A stretch of DNA of 64,000 nt from JAWXBR01 sp034440235. Lineage in GTDB: Bacteria > Bacteroidota > Ignavibacteria > Kapaibacteriales > Kapaibacteriaceae. The stretch spans positions 62,001-126,000 of the forward strand of contig JAWXBR010000041.1 of the NCBI GenBank assembly GCA_034440235.1, in the 5' to 3' direction. Below, piece by piece: positions 1 to 8,324 of this stretch. The notes under the pieces were generated by a model. It saw only the letters and a list, made by a program, of their open reading frames with translations, searched no databases and had not been told where the DNA came from. Position 1 is the first letter of the stretch, and every line of letters starts with the position of its first letter. The translations under genes and the position numbers were made by a program.

Positions 1-833
1 TCGCTTAATACGTATTCGAATAGCAGCGCTGCATTGAGTGTAACGCCGCGCGAGCCGACTATTTCACGACGCACACTTGTCGAGTCGACATACGTATCGT
101 TTGCCACATGATAGATAGGCAGAACGCTTAGGTGCATTCGCAGCTTTTCTTCGAATGTCGACAGCATGTACGAAGCTCGCAGCAAAACGTCGGCCTGACG
201 ATTGAAACCATTTGTCGGATGATACTGGTGGGCGGCTGACGTAGCTGGATATACATCTGGAGTAAACGTATTGCTGTTTTGCGTGAGTGGTTGTTGCATT
301 GCGGCAGCCAGCGAGAAGTCGCCCAGGTGCCACACAACGCCAGCAATTACATCAATTGTGCCCAGGCTCGGCTGGTAGTCCATGGGTAGCGGTGCGTTTA
401 AAGGGCTGCCCTCTGGTGGAAGGGATGGGTATGAAATTCTCATGTCCGCATTATTGAGAGGAAATTTTGCACCAAGTGTTAGTTGCAGCTCGGGTAACAG
501 GTTGCAACCACCAGTGACTATTACATCTGAAAAACCGATGGTTGACGTTAGATCACCATTAGCAATCTGCATTCCTATGCGCGCCGATGCATTCCACACC
601 GTATCGAATGAATGACGTACCTCGAGCCGCGGCGAAATAACCTGTACGCCGAAATCAGAGAGTCCATACGAAAACGCAGCGCCGACCCAAGTCTGCGCTG
701 CGTTTGTTTTGTCATCTACTGCGTGTACGTTAAGCGACCCAGCAGTACAGAATCCTGCATCACTGCATCCCTGTGCTACTACGTTTATGCATGATGTGCA
801 GAATAACAGTAGAACAACGATGGCAGTTTTCAT
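1..833 (-). CDS. Secreted or outer membrane protein, 3' part beyond the window
   Basis: An open frame runs from ATG at 833-831 to the left edge with no stop, about 277 residues visible. It opens with a signal peptide (MKTAIVVLLLFCTSC..., likely cleaved after VVAQ). A Cys-containing start (GCSDAGFC) follows, then alternating polar and hydrophobic stretches with many aromatic residues, as in outer membrane beta-barrels. The ATG directly abuts the TAG of the upstream NTF2-like gene (834-836), so the two are probably one transcript. No family was recognised with certainty; a transporter or porin-like barrel is an inference. The gene is easy to miss because its stop lies outside the window. Confidence 0.75.
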   Translation of the reverse strand, partial: MKTAIVVLLLFCTSCINVVAQGCSDAGFCTAGSLNVHAVDDKTNAAQTWVGAAFSYGLSDFGVQVISPRLEVRHSFDTVWNASARIGMQIANGDLTSTIGFSDVIVTGGCNLLPELQLTLGAKFPLNNADMRISYPSLPPEGSPLNAPLPMDYQPSLGTIDVIAGVVWHLGDFSLAAAMQQPLTQNSNTFTPDVYPATSAAHQYHPTNGFNRQADVLLRASYMLSTFEEKLRMHLSVLPIYHVANDTYVDSTSVRREIVGSRGVTLNAALLFEYVLS

Positions 834-1193
834 CTAGGCACTCTTGTATAGTTCGGATGTGTCCACAAAGATGAAGTAATTCTTGATGAGATTGTCCTTC
901 ATGTAAAACAGGTTCGCAAAAGGCACTGTAAGCGTACTATCGTCATGTCGTGTATACGTGACCTTTCCCTGCGATACGATAAGGTCGTCTGTTTCTTTTA
1001 CATCGGCCATAGAGTGCTTGATGGCTTTGATGCTCGAGAAGAAACCACCAACTGCAGCCGCTGCGTTGTCGCGTCCGTGCACAGATTCACCATTACCGAA
1101 ACGAAACTCAACGTCAGGGTGCAGGTGTGATGCAAAACCCGGCGTGTCCATCTTGTCGATCGAAGCGAACAGGTCGTTCATTTGCTCTTTCAT
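834..1193 (-). CDS. NTF2-like / SnoaL-fold protein
   Basis: This 119-residue protein has the length and pattern of the SnoaL-like NTF2 superfamily: an N-terminal helix (MNDLFASIDKMD), then HLHPDVEFRFGN, HGRD, and a C-terminal strand pair ending NYFIFVDTSEL. Such proteins bind or isomerise small molecules in a conical pocket; the substrate cannot be told from sequence. There is no signal peptide, so it is probably cytoplasmic. An AAGGA lies about 9 nt upstream of the ATG. It precedes the secreted protein at 1-833 with zero spacing and is divergent from the reductase at 1341. The fold call is firm, the function unknown. Confidence 0.8.
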   Translation of the reverse strand: MKEQMNDLFASIDKMDTPGFASHLHPDVEFRFGNGESVHGRDNAAAAVGGFFSSIKAIKHSMADVKETDDLIVSQGKVTYTRHDDSTLTVPFANLFYMKDNLIKNYFIFVDTSELYKSA

Positions 1194-1340
1194 GGCTTTT
1201 CCTTGTAATCGTGTTGAAATGTAGTCGTGTTTTCGATTTGCTCGAAGAGAAGAAATTCTTCTAGAGTTGTTCGAAACTACAGGAAATTCTGGTAAACTGA
1301 CCCGCTGGTCGGTTTAGCCGTTTCCGTAGTTTGCCGTTAT

Positions 1341-2264
1341 ATGTTAACAAACATCACTGTTGTCGGTGCGGGTAGTCGGACAGCCTCGTCGCTGATACCA
1401 ATGCTGCTGGAAGAGACCCCTGCGACCCTTCACCTACTCTCATCTCAGACATTACCCTACACCGGCGAACGTGTTCGCACCCACAAGCTCGATGTGCTCG
1501 ATCGCGCGGCGTTGAAGCAGGTAGTGATGGGAACGATGTCAGAGGTTGTGGTAAATCTTGCGGCAATGACGAATGTCGACAAGTGCGAGACGGACCGACT
1601 GATGTGCTGGAATGCAAACGTCACGTTGGTGGAACAACTCGCGCGACTTTGTCGCATTATGGATGCACAGCTTGTGCAGCTCTCTACCGATTATGTGTTT
1701 GATGGTGCAAAAGGACTCTACAGCGAGACCGACCTGCCCAACCCCATTAGTTATTACGGTAAGTCGAAACTCGCGGCGGAGAATGTTGCGCTTGGCGCTG
1801 GGGTACATGCGGCTGTTGTGCGGACGAATGTGGTGTACGGACCCGATGACAACCACCCAGATTTTGTGCGCTGGGTAATCGATGCCCTCGATTCTGGTAC
1901 GCCAGTGAAGATTGTTTCTGATCAGTTCTCAAACCCTACGTATGTCGATGATGTGGCCGAAGCGATTCTGAGAATCGTTCGCCGCCGTAGAGCCGGCATG
2001 TTTCATATTGCAGGCACCGACTGGATATCACGTCTCGAATTCGCACAACGCATCGCTGCAATGTTCAAAGGCAACGCCGAGCTGCTTATACCGATTACAA
2101 CAGAAGAACTCAAGCAGCCCGCACGACGTCCGTTGCTCGGTGGACTCCTCACGCTTAAAGCCGAAGCAGACCTGGGCATGAAGATGCGTGGCATCGAAAG
2201 TGGACTCGTTTCATTACGTCACGCTGTGTTCTCGAAACAGAACATGCCAACTATCCGCAACTGA
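1341..2264 (+). CDS. RmlD-like NAD(P)-dependent sugar nucleotide reductase
   Basis: The 307-residue protein is an extended short-chain dehydrogenase of the dTDP-4-dehydrorhamnose reductase (RmlD/RfbD) type. It has an N-terminal Rossmann strand and glycine loop (VVGAGSRTAS, a variant of GxxGxxG), NLAAMTNVDKCE, the active-site STDYVFDG, and YYGKSKL carrying the YxxxK pair at about residues 138-142. The length fits the family. RmlD reduces dTDP-4-keto-rhamnose with NADPH; a related role, such as the regulatory subunit MAT2B-like group, cannot be excluded because no other rml genes are nearby. The homocysteine methyltransferase follows after about 55 nt on the same strand. Confidence 0.75.
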   Translation: MLTNITVVGAGSRTASSLIPMLLEETPATLHLLSSQTLPYTGERVRTHKLDVLDRAALKQVVMGTMSEVVVNLAAMTNVDKCETDRLMCWNANVTLVEQLARLCRIMDAQLVQLSTDYVFDGAKGLYSETDLPNPISYYGKSKLAAENVALGAGVHAAVVRTNVVYGPDDNHPDFVRWVIDALDSGTPVKIVSDQFSNPTYVDDVAEAILRIVRRRRAGMFHIAGTDWISRLEFAQRIAAMFKGNAELLIPITTEELKQPARRPLLGGLLTLKAEADLGMKMRGIESGLVSLRHAVFSKQNMPTIRN

Positions 2265-2319
2265 CGCCACACGAATCTCACATCACAACTGAACGTTGTT
2301 CACGTAACACATCTGCATA

Positions 2320-3243
2320 ATGGCACACACTACACTTCTCCGCGACGGAGCAATGGCAACCGAACTCGAACGCGCAGGGGTTGCCATGCACCCAACGTTG
2401 TGGAGTGCAACATCGTTGCTAACACATGCCGACGCGGTTTTAGCAGTGCACAAATCGTACATCGAAGCTGGTGCAGATGTATTAACAACTGCCACGTATC
2501 AATGTTCTTCTGAAGGATTTGCACGAGCGGGCTATTCGCACGACGAATACCTTAAGGCACTTCGCAACGGTGTAAGACTGGCGTCGCAAGCGCGAGCTAT
2601 ACAAGCGCGTCCGATGCAAGAGCAACTGCTGCAAGCGCAACCGCTGAAGATCTACGGCGGCGTAGGCTCAGTGGGTGCGGCCTTGGCTGACGGCAGCGAG
2701 TTCACAGCGGCATACTCGCGCACAACAGACGAGTACTACGCTTTTCACGACGAGCGCATTCGCGTGTTAGCCGCAGAAGGCATAGATGCGTTACTACTCG
2801 AAACGATGCCGCGTCTCGACGAGGTGCTGGTTGCTGCTGGAATTGCAATGTCGATTAAACTACCAACTGTAATAATGTTTAGCATAACGTCGGACGCACG
2901 TTTGCCCGACGGCAACACGCTCGAGCAAGCCGCTTACGCGTTAAGTGTCTTCGATAACGTTATCGGCATTGGCGTAAACTGCTGCTCGACCGCGCTTATA
3001 CCTCGCGCGATGCAAGCCTTGCGTGGTGCAACCACGCTGCCCCTTGTTGCCTTACCAAATCGATGCGACCACTGGCTACCCGATGAGAGGCGTTGGGAGA
3101 CCGGACACGAACACACCGACTGGAATACACTTGTGCCTATGTGGCTCGACTATGGTATGGGGCTCGTAGGGGGCTGCTGCCATACACGTCCAGAAGACAT
3201 CGCAGCAATGCGTGCGATTTTGGATTCGAGCTCTTCGCGGTAA
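2320..3243 (+). CDS. mmuM: Homocysteine S-methyltransferase
   Basis: The 307 residues match the family that transfers a methyl group from S-methylmethionine or S-adenosylmethionine to homocysteine. Visible signatures are LLRDGAMATELE near the N-terminus, the first zinc cysteine in GVNCCS (about residue 220) and the paired cysteines in GGCCHT near the C-terminus. Residues about 87-105 form a Gln/Ala/Arg-rich stretch encoded by imperfect repeats of a caagcgc word (2584-2640), probably a surface insertion. The gene ends 9 nt before the convergent comM stop. The short C-terminus suggests a free-standing enzyme rather than the N-terminal module of MetH. Confidence 0.88.
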   Translation: MAHTTLLRDGAMATELERAGVAMHPTLWSATSLLTHADAVLAVHKSYIEAGADVLTTATYQCSSEGFARAGYSHDEYLKALRNGVRLASQARAIQARPMQEQLLQAQPLKIYGGVGSVGAALADGSEFTAAYSRTTDEYYAFHDERIRVLAAEGIDALLLETMPRLDEVLVAAGIAMSIKLPTVIMFSITSDARLPDGNTLEQAAYALSVFDNVIGIGVNCCSTALIPRAMQALRGATTLPLVALPNRCDHWLPDERRWETGHEHTDWNTLVPMWLDYGMGLVGGCCHTRPEDIAAMRAILDSSSSR

Positions 3244-3252
3244 TTACATCGG

Positions 3253-4806
3253 TCATGGATGTGCACCCATCCAAATAGATCTGTCGAGGCTGCGGTATTG
3301 CACTGCTTCTGCAACATGTGCGGCTTCGATACTCGTGCTTTCAGAGAGATCGGCGATCGTGCGCGACACTTTCAAAATGCGATCGTATGCACGCGCAGAG
3401 AGTCCGAGCTTTACCATTGCCTGCTGTAGAATCGATGCCCCGCGTTCATCGAGCATACACACACGCTCGATGTCTTTGCCTGACATATCAGCGTTTTTGA
3501 ACAGGTGCTTGTAGCCATTGAACCGTTCGCGTTGCACGTTGCGCGCTTGCACCACGCGTCTGCGCACAATCTCTGATGACTCGCCCACTGGAGCCGATGT
3601 AAGATCTTGCACACGTACTCCGGGTACGTCTATGTACATGTCGATGCGGTCGAGTAACGGACCGCTAATGCGACCCATGTATTTCTGTACGTCGGCGAGT
3701 TTGCATTGGCATTCGTGTTGTACGCTGCCGAAATGTCCACACGGACACGGGTTCATCGAGCACACGAGCATGACATTGGCCGGATACTTTACGCTCATGC
3801 GTGAGCGCGAGATGGTGATGAATTTATCTTCGAGGGGCTGACGTAATACTTCTAGGACGTTGCGTTGAAACTCGGGCACTTCATCGAGAAAGAGCACGCC
3901 GTGATGTGCGAGCGATATCTCACCGGCGCGCACCGTGCCGACGCCTCCACCAACCAGCGCAGAATCGCTGATGGTGTGGTGAGGAGAGCGGAACGGACGG
4001 TGCGACACCAGCGCCTGACCCGGGGGGATGAGTCCGGCTACTGAATGAATTTTTGTTGTCTCTAACGACTCTGCTAGCGTTAGCGGCGGAAGAATTGTCG
4101 GAAGTCTCTTTGCGAGCATCGTCTTCCCTGCTCCTGGAGGTCCGATCATAATGATGTTATGTCCGCCCGCCGCCGCAATCTCCAGCGCTCTCTTCACACT
4201 CTGTTGTCCCTTCACCTCGCGCATATCGAGCGAGCTTGTAGCCGCAGCACCTGCAAACACTGCGTCTATGTCTACGCGATGTGCTTTGCGTGCCAGTTCG
4301 CCTGTAAGAACAGACACGGCTTCGGTAAGCGTGTCGACAGAAATGACGTCGATACCTTCGACAATGGCCCCTTCGTCGGCATTGCGTGTCGGTACCAGCA
4401 GGCGCTTGATGCCTTTTTTGCGGAGCATCATGGCAATGGGCAGAACGCCGTGAATCGGACGTAGGCTTCCGTCGAAGGCAAGCTCTCCCAGCATCACTGT
4501 GCTTGCATCATCGAGCAATGTGATGTGTCCGAGTGCCCCTAGAATTCCAACCGCAATCGACAGATCGAACGCACTTCCTTCTTTTCGCACATCGGCAGGT
4601 GCGAGGTTCACAACTATTCGTTTGGGTGGCACATCGAAGCGCGAGTTCTTAAGTGCTGCCAACACGCGTTCGCGTGACTCTCGAATTGCGCCGTCAGGCA
4701 GCCCTACAATCTGAAATGCAGGCAGTCCATTCTCTATGTGTGCTTCTATTTCGACCGGAAAAGCACTGATTCCGAATACTGCCGCCGAGTGTGTTTTTGC
4801 GTACAT
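3253..4806 (-). CDS. comM: ComM/YifB family Mg-chelatase-like AAA+ helicase
   Basis: The protein has the ComM layout: an N-terminal ChlI-like domain (MYAKTHSAAVFGI...), a Mg-chelatase AAA+ core with Walker A GPPGAGKTM and Walker B VLFLDEVPEF, the Cys-rich SMNPCPCGHFG segment, and a C-terminal domain ending near YRSLDRSIW. ComM homologues are hexameric helicases that promote branch migration when single-stranded DNA is integrated during natural transformation. An ATG 45 nt further upstream (4851) adds 15 residues, but family members start at the position chosen here. The gene is divergent from rnhA. Confidence 0.9.
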   Translation of the reverse strand: MYAKTHSAAVFGISAFPVEIEAHIENGLPAFQIVGLPDGAIRESRERVLAALKNSRFDVPPKRIVVNLAPADVRKEGSAFDLSIAVGILGALGHITLLDDASTVMLGELAFDGSLRPIHGVLPIAMMLRKKGIKRLLVPTRNADEGAIVEGIDVISVDTLTEAVSVLTGELARKAHRVDIDAVFAGAAATSSLDMREVKGQQSVKRALEIAAAGGHNIIMIGPPGAGKTMLAKRLPTILPPLTLAESLETTKIHSVAGLIPPGQALVSHRPFRSPHHTISDSALVGGGVGTVRAGEISLAHHGVLFLDEVPEFQRNVLEVLRQPLEDKFITISRSRMSVKYPANVMLVCSMNPCPCGHFGSVQHECQCKLADVQKYMGRISGPLLDRIDMYIDVPGVRVQDLTSAPVGESSEIVRRRVVQARNVQRERFNGYKHLFKNADMSGKDIERVCMLDERGASILQQAMVKLGLSARAYDRILKVSRTIADLSESTSIEAAHVAEAVQYRSLDRSIWMGAHP

Positions 4807-4888
4807 CGCTGGTCTTTCTGTGTGTAGACCAACATGTCTTTTACAACTCATTGTGTGACGACGGCTTTGAACAGTTACTTTTGCATTA

Positions 4889-5530
4889 ATGCCGAAGGAG
4901 AAAAAACCTAAGTGGTACGTTGTCTGGTACGGTCACGCACCAGGCGTATATGCATCGTGGGATAAGGCCAAGTCGCAGGTGGATGGGTTCCCCGGCGCCA
5001 AGTTCAAGGCTTTTGATACGTTTGGAGAAGCAGATCGAGCATTAAATGCCGGTCCGCCCACTCCTGCGCCACGCGTTATGCGTCCGACCGACCCCGTTAC
5101 CGGACTCCGTACATCCGCTACCAAGCCCATTGTGCCTAGCATCAGTGTCGATGCCGCGTGCGATATGACTACAGGCGTCATGGAATACCGTGGCGTAGAC
5201 ACGGCCACGGGCCAAGAGATTTTTCGAATGGGTCCGTTCCAGGGCGCCACAAACAACCTCGGCGAGTTCCTCGCAGTCGTCCATGCCCTTGGCTTGCAGC
5301 GTCGCGAGGTCGGCTCGTTACCCATCTACACCGACTCTCGAACTGCAATGTCGTGGCTAAAGAACAAGTTCGCAAAGACCACTGTTGAGCGCGACCGCAT
5401 GAATGCCGACGTCTTTGCGCTTATCGATAGAGCCGAGAAATGGCTAAAACAGCACTCTTATCCGAACAAGGTGCTGAAGTGGGAGACAGACCAGTGGGGC
5501 GAAAACCCTGCCGACTTTGGCCGCAAATAG
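4889..5530 (+). CDS. rnhA: Ribonuclease H1 with N-terminal RNA/DNA hybrid-binding domain
   Basis: Residues about 5-50 (KWYVVWYGHAPGVY...FDTFGEADRAL) form the small hybrid-binding (Cauli_VI) domain. After a Pro/Thr linker, residues about 82-213 form the RNase H catalytic domain, closely resembling the Bacillus halodurans enzyme. The four acidic catalytic residues are visible in SVDAAC, NNLGEF, YTDSRT and PADFGRK. The enzyme removes the RNA strand of RNA-DNA hybrids such as R-loops and primers. It heads a same-strand run with dut, rpiB, bshB1 and rsmH, with a 13-nt gap to dut. Confidence 0.93.
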   Translation: MPKEKKPKWYVVWYGHAPGVYASWDKAKSQVDGFPGAKFKAFDTFGEADRALNAGPPTPAPRVMRPTDPVTGLRTSATKPIVPSISVDAACDMTTGVMEYRGVDTATGQEIFRMGPFQGATNNLGEFLAVVHALGLQRREVGSLPIYTDSRTAMSWLKNKFAKTTVERDRMNADVFALIDRAEKWLKQHSYPNKVLKWETDQWGENPADFGRK

Positions 5531-5543
5531 AAAGTAGAACTTC

Positions 5544-5996
5544 ATGTCTCTGAACGTTGCTGTCGTACGAATGCCTCACGCAGCCGATCTGCCACTTCCT
5601 GCCTACGCTACTGAAGGCTCTGCAGGAATGGACGTCTATGCTGCTGTCGACGAGCCCCTTCTCTTGCCCCCTGGCGGAATAGTCATGGTGCCAACCGGTT
5701 TGCAAATGGCGGTCCCAGCGGGACACGAATGTCAGGTGCGTTCGCGCAGTGGACTCGCTGCAAAAAACGGCGTATTCGCTCTCAACGCTCCGGGCACAAT
5801 CGACAGCGATTACCGTGGAGAAGTAAAGGTAATCCTTGCCAATATGTCCACACAGCCGTTCGAAATAACACGCGGTCTGCGTGTTGCCCAACTCGTCGTT
5901 GCGCGCTACGAAACTGTCCGTTGGAACGAAGGCACCTCGCTCGAAGGAACGGTAAGGGGCGAAGGGGGCTTTGGATCGACAGGTGTTGCGCTATGA
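5544..5996 (+). CDS. dut: Deoxyuridine 5'-triphosphate nucleotidohydrolase
   Basis: This trimeric dUTPase of normal length (150 residues) has all five motifs in order: SAGMDVYAA, RSRSGLA, GTIDSDYRGE, RVAQLVV and the C-terminal RGEGGFGSTG that closes over the active site. It hydrolyses dUTP to dUMP, keeping uracil out of DNA and feeding dTMP synthesis. Motif V is written with a G-rich 23-bp stretch (5951-5973) identical to one in mnmG. The last codons and the stop are duplicated just downstream (repeat at 5980-6032), so the gap to rpiB looks like a recent tandem duplication of an original ATGA overlap. Confidence 0.95.
   Translation: MSLNVAVVRMPHAADLPLPAYATEGSAGMDVYAAVDEPLLLPPGGIVMVPTGLQMAVPAGHECQVRSRSGLAAKNGVFALNAPGTIDSDYRGEVKVILANMSTQPFEITRGLRVAQLVVARYETVRWNEGTSLEGTVRGEGGFGSTGVAL
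5951..5973 (+). repeat. Dispersed G-rich dyad repeat, copy in dut
   Basis: Two direct copies of an AAGGGGC-type word (AAGGGGC then AAGGGGGCT, 10 nt apart) preceded by GGT. The 23 bases are identical to 32191-32213 in mnmG. Here they encode the family-conserved RGEGGF of dUTPase motif V, so part of the match may be protein-driven. Confidence 0.7.
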
Positions 5997-6032
5997 CAAC
6001 CACAAATAGAACTGCAGGTGTTGCGCTATGAC
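5980..6032 (+). repeat. 18-bp tandem duplication across the dut stop and rpiB start
   Basis: CAGGTGTTGCGCTATGAC occurs at 5980-5997 and again at 6015-6032, a 35-nt offset. The first copy holds the dut stop TGA (5994-5996). The second copy holds the rpiB start ATG (6028-6030), still in an ATGA context. The simplest reading is that an ancestral overlapping stop/start was duplicated and each gene kept one copy. Confidence 0.85.
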
Positions 6033-6471
6033 GATTAGCATCGGCTCTGATCATGCTGGCTTTGTTTACAAAGAGGCACTTAAGGCTATGCTCATTGGCG
6101 ACGGACATGATGTAATTGATGTGGGTACGAAAGACACGTCGTCTGTCGATTATCCCGATTACGGCGTTGCTGCGGCTCGTCTTGTGCAAAGTGGTAAAGC
6201 AGAGTATGGTGTGCTTGTATGTGGAAGCGGCATTGGTATTGAGATCGCTGCTAACAAGGTCGAAGGCATTCGCGCTGCGAACTGCGTTACCGTAGAAATG
6301 GCACACATGGCACGTGCGCATAACAATGCAAACATGGTAGCCATAGGCGAGCGGCTTATTGGTCTCGAGCTTGCTAAAGAAATAGTAAAAGTGTTTATAT
6401 CGACGCCGTTCGAAGGTGGACGTCATGCAAACCGCGTTCAGAAAATTCACGCGCTCGGAGACATCCGATGA
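6028..6471 (+). CDS. rpiB: Ribose-5-phosphate isomerase B
   Basis: This 147-residue protein is a member of the RpiB/LacAB family. It shows SDHAGF (substrate binding), the active-site cysteine segment VLVCGSGIGIEIAANK, and the conserved RAHNNANMVAIGERLIG near the C-terminus. It interconverts ribulose 5-phosphate and ribose 5-phosphate in the pentose phosphate pathway. The start is fixed by the MTISIGSDHAG alignment and lies in a copy of the duplicated dut 3' end. bshB1 follows after 34 nt on the same strand. Confidence 0.94.
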   Translation: MTISIGSDHAGFVYKEALKAMLIGDGHDVIDVGTKDTSSVDYPDYGVAAARLVQSGKAEYGVLVCGSGIGIEIAANKVEGIRAANCVTVEMAHMARAHNNANMVAIGERLIGLELAKEIVKVFISTPFEGGRHANRVQKIHALGDIR

Positions 6472-6505
6472 CTACATCAGGTGTACGTATATCCGGTGAT
6501 ACACG

Positions 6506-7237
6506 ATGAGCTCGAACGTGCTCGTGCTTGCTGCGCACCCAGACGATGCAGAACTTTCGTGTGGCGGTACAATTAAAAAGCTTACAAGTGAAGGACGTAC
6601 CGTTGTAATTGCAGACTGCACCCGCGGCGAGCTGGGCACGCGCGGTACACCCGAGCGTCGACGCGAAGAGGCCCATGCGGCGACTGCAATCCTTGGTGTC
6701 GACTCGCGGCTATGCCTGAATATGCAAGACGGAAACGTTGTTAAGTCGCAGGAAAATCTAAACGCTGTTATCTCAGCGATTAGAACAGTACGTCCGTACC
6801 TACTACTTATTCCCCCCGCCATCGATCGGCATCCAGATCATGAAGCAGTGCATGCGTTAGGTAGGTCTGCTGCTTTTCTTGCTGGACTGAAGAGCATTGT
6901 CACTATGGATGGTGCTCAGCCGCAAGAGTCTTTTCGTCCACATCGTGTACTATGTTATCAACAACATTTTGAGCTGCCTGCCGGAAACATTGTGTACGCA
7001 GATGTGAGCAGCACCTACAAAGCAAAACTCGACGCTATTCGGGCGTTTGCTTCGCAGTTTCATGTTCCCGAAGCATACACGAGCGACGAACCTCAGACGC
7101 ATCTTACGAGAGAAGGATTTCTTGGTGAAGTCGAGGCTCGAGCGCTTTACTACGGCAGTCTTATTGGTGTAACACATGCCGAAGCATTTCTTTCGATAGA
7201 GCCACTAGGCGTTTCGTCGCTCTCGATGCTACTGTAG
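6506..7237 (+). CDS. bshB1: N-acetyl-alpha-D-glucosaminyl L-malate deacetylase (bacillithiol synthesis)
   Basis: This is a LmbE/PIG-L family deacetylase of 243 residues. AHPDDAELSCGG holds the first metal ligands, CTRGELGTRG is typical of the BshB1 branch, and HPDH supplies the remaining metal-binding histidines. BshB1 removes the acetyl group from GlcNAc-malate in bacillithiol synthesis, a thiol known from Bacteroidota and Firmicutes. No bshA or bshC is in the window. The same-strand position after rpiB suggests co-transcription; the link between the two functions is not evident. Confidence 0.88.
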   Translation: MSSNVLVLAAHPDDAELSCGGTIKKLTSEGRTVVIADCTRGELGTRGTPERRREEAHAATAILGVDSRLCLNMQDGNVVKSQENLNAVISAIRTVRPYLLLIPPAIDRHPDHEAVHALGRSAAFLAGLKSIVTMDGAQPQESFRPHRVLCYQQHFELPAGNIVYADVSSTYKAKLDAIRAFASQFHVPEAYTSDEPQTHLTREGFLGEVEARALYYGSLIGVTHAEAFLSIEPLGVSSLSMLL

Positions 7238-7281
7238 CATTAGACGAACGCGCTTTTCCACAGCCCGCCGGCACACACACC

Positions 7282-8193
7282 ATGTCACGTCTAGAGCTCG
7301 GCACATATCACATCCCGGTCATGTTGCGAGAGTGCATGCAGTGGTTACAGCCGCGACCCGATGGATTGTATGTAGATGGCACGTTAGGTGGAGGCGGACA
7401 TACGGCCGAGTTGCTTAAAACCGGTGCTCGTGTAATTGCATTCGATGCCGATGAAGAAGCTATTCGACACTGTCGTGAACGTTTCGGCGAAAACGAAAAA
7501 CTGACGTTAGTACACGCCAACTTCGAATCGATGCCAGAGGTGTTGCAAGGGCGTCTACAAGGTGACATTCAACCGCACGACCGAATTCAACATCCAGACG
7601 GTATTCTGTTTGACCTCGGTGTTTCGTCATTTCAGTTCGACCATCACCAGCGGGGCTTTAGCTATAGAATGCAGGCGCCACTCGACATGCGTTTTTCGCC
7701 TGACGGTCAGACTGCAGCCGACATCTTAAACACTAGCACCGCAGAAGAGATTGTGCACGTGCTAAAATCGTATGGCGAGGAGCCCATGGCGCGACGACTG
7801 GCAGAAGCAATCGTACAGCGCCGTTCGCTCGCAGCACTGCGCACAACAGCCGATCTACGTGATGTAGTAATTCAGTCCATCCCTCCTCAACACCAACCCA
7901 AAACCATGGCTCGCGTGTTTCAGGCATTGCGCATAGCAACGAACATAGAGCTAGAGAGGCTAGAGGCTGTGTTGAAAGGCGTGGCGCCCCTTCTTGCCCC
8001 TTACGGAAGAATAGTGGTTATGAGTTATCACTCTCTTGAAGACAGGATAGTAAAGACGGTGTTCAAGGAACTTGCCGACAAAGGCATTGTGAATGTGCTG
8101 ACGAAAAAACCAATCGAGCCCGATCGCGAGGAGATAGCTAAAAATCCGCGGTCCAGAAGTGCTCGATTGCGTGTTTGCGAACGTCCACTTTGA
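7282..8193 (+). CDS. rsmH: 16S rRNA (cytosine1402-N4)-methyltransferase RsmH
   Basis: The 303-residue protein starts with the family-typical YHIPVMLRE. It carries the SAM-binding DGTLGGGGHTAELL, FDLGVSSFQFD with the substrate loop, RGFSYRMQAPLDMRF, and the C-terminal SYHSLEDRIVK. It methylates C1402 of 16S rRNA. In most bacteria the gene opens the dcw cell-division cluster before ftsL-ftsI-murE-murF. Here a reverse-strand island (8203-9762) takes the place of ftsL, ftsI and murE, and murF follows only at 9924. No mraZ lies upstream. Confidence 0.95.
   Translation: MSRLELGTYHIPVMLRECMQWLQPRPDGLYVDGTLGGGGHTAELLKTGARVIAFDADEEAIRHCRERFGENEKLTLVHANFESMPEVLQGRLQGDIQPHDRIQHPDGILFDLGVSSFQFDHHQRGFSYRMQAPLDMRFSPDGQTAADILNTSTAEEIVHVLKSYGEEPMARRLAEAIVQRRSLAALRTTADLRDVVIQSIPPQHQPKTMARVFQALRIATNIELERLEAVLKGVAPLLAPYGRIVVMSYHSLEDRIVKTVFKELADKGIVNVLTKKPIEPDREEIAKNPRSRSARLRVCERPL
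7984..8005 (-). repeat. Dispersed G-rich dyad repeat, antisense copy in rsmH
   Basis: On the reverse strand CCGTAAGGGGCAAGAAGGGG followed by CG: two half-sites 10 nt apart, antisense to rsmH. It shows the word occurs in both orientations relative to genes. Confidence 0.6.
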
Positions 8194-8202
8194 CAATGCT
8201 CG

Positions 8203-8295
8203 TTATCGAATTCCAAAGAGTGCTAAGATAAATGGTCCGGTCGCGCTAATAACGACGCACCCAACGATCATGATGATAGATCCCGGAACCAGCAT
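8203..8295 (-). CDS. Possible 30-residue single-span membrane micro-protein
   Basis: An ATG at 8295-8293 opens a 30-codon frame. It is almost wholly hydrophobic (MLVPGSIIMIVGCVVISATG... ending FGIR) and fits one transmembrane helix with a positive C-terminus. It lies about 25 nt after the YncE-like gene on the same strand, with GGATGGGA just upstream as a weak ribosome site. The gap to rsmH would otherwise be non-coding. The evidence is composition and position only, so this is tentative. Confidence 0.35.
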   Translation of the reverse strand: MLVPGSIIMIVGCVVISATGPFILALFGIR

Positions 8296-8310
8296 GATTT
8301 TCCCATCCGC

Positions 8311-8324
8311 CTGATCTAGATCAG
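8311..8324. repeat. 14-bp perfect palindrome
   Basis: CTGATCTAGATCAG reads the same on both strands and covers the stop codon of the YncE-like gene (8321-8323). It could be a protein-binding site for the possible micro-gene downstream, or chance. Nothing else supports a role. Confidence 0.5.

Noticed and set aside
5951..5973. G-rich dyads as G-quadruplexes
   Set aside because: Most copies have only two runs of four or more G; four runs would be needed for an intramolecular quadruplex.
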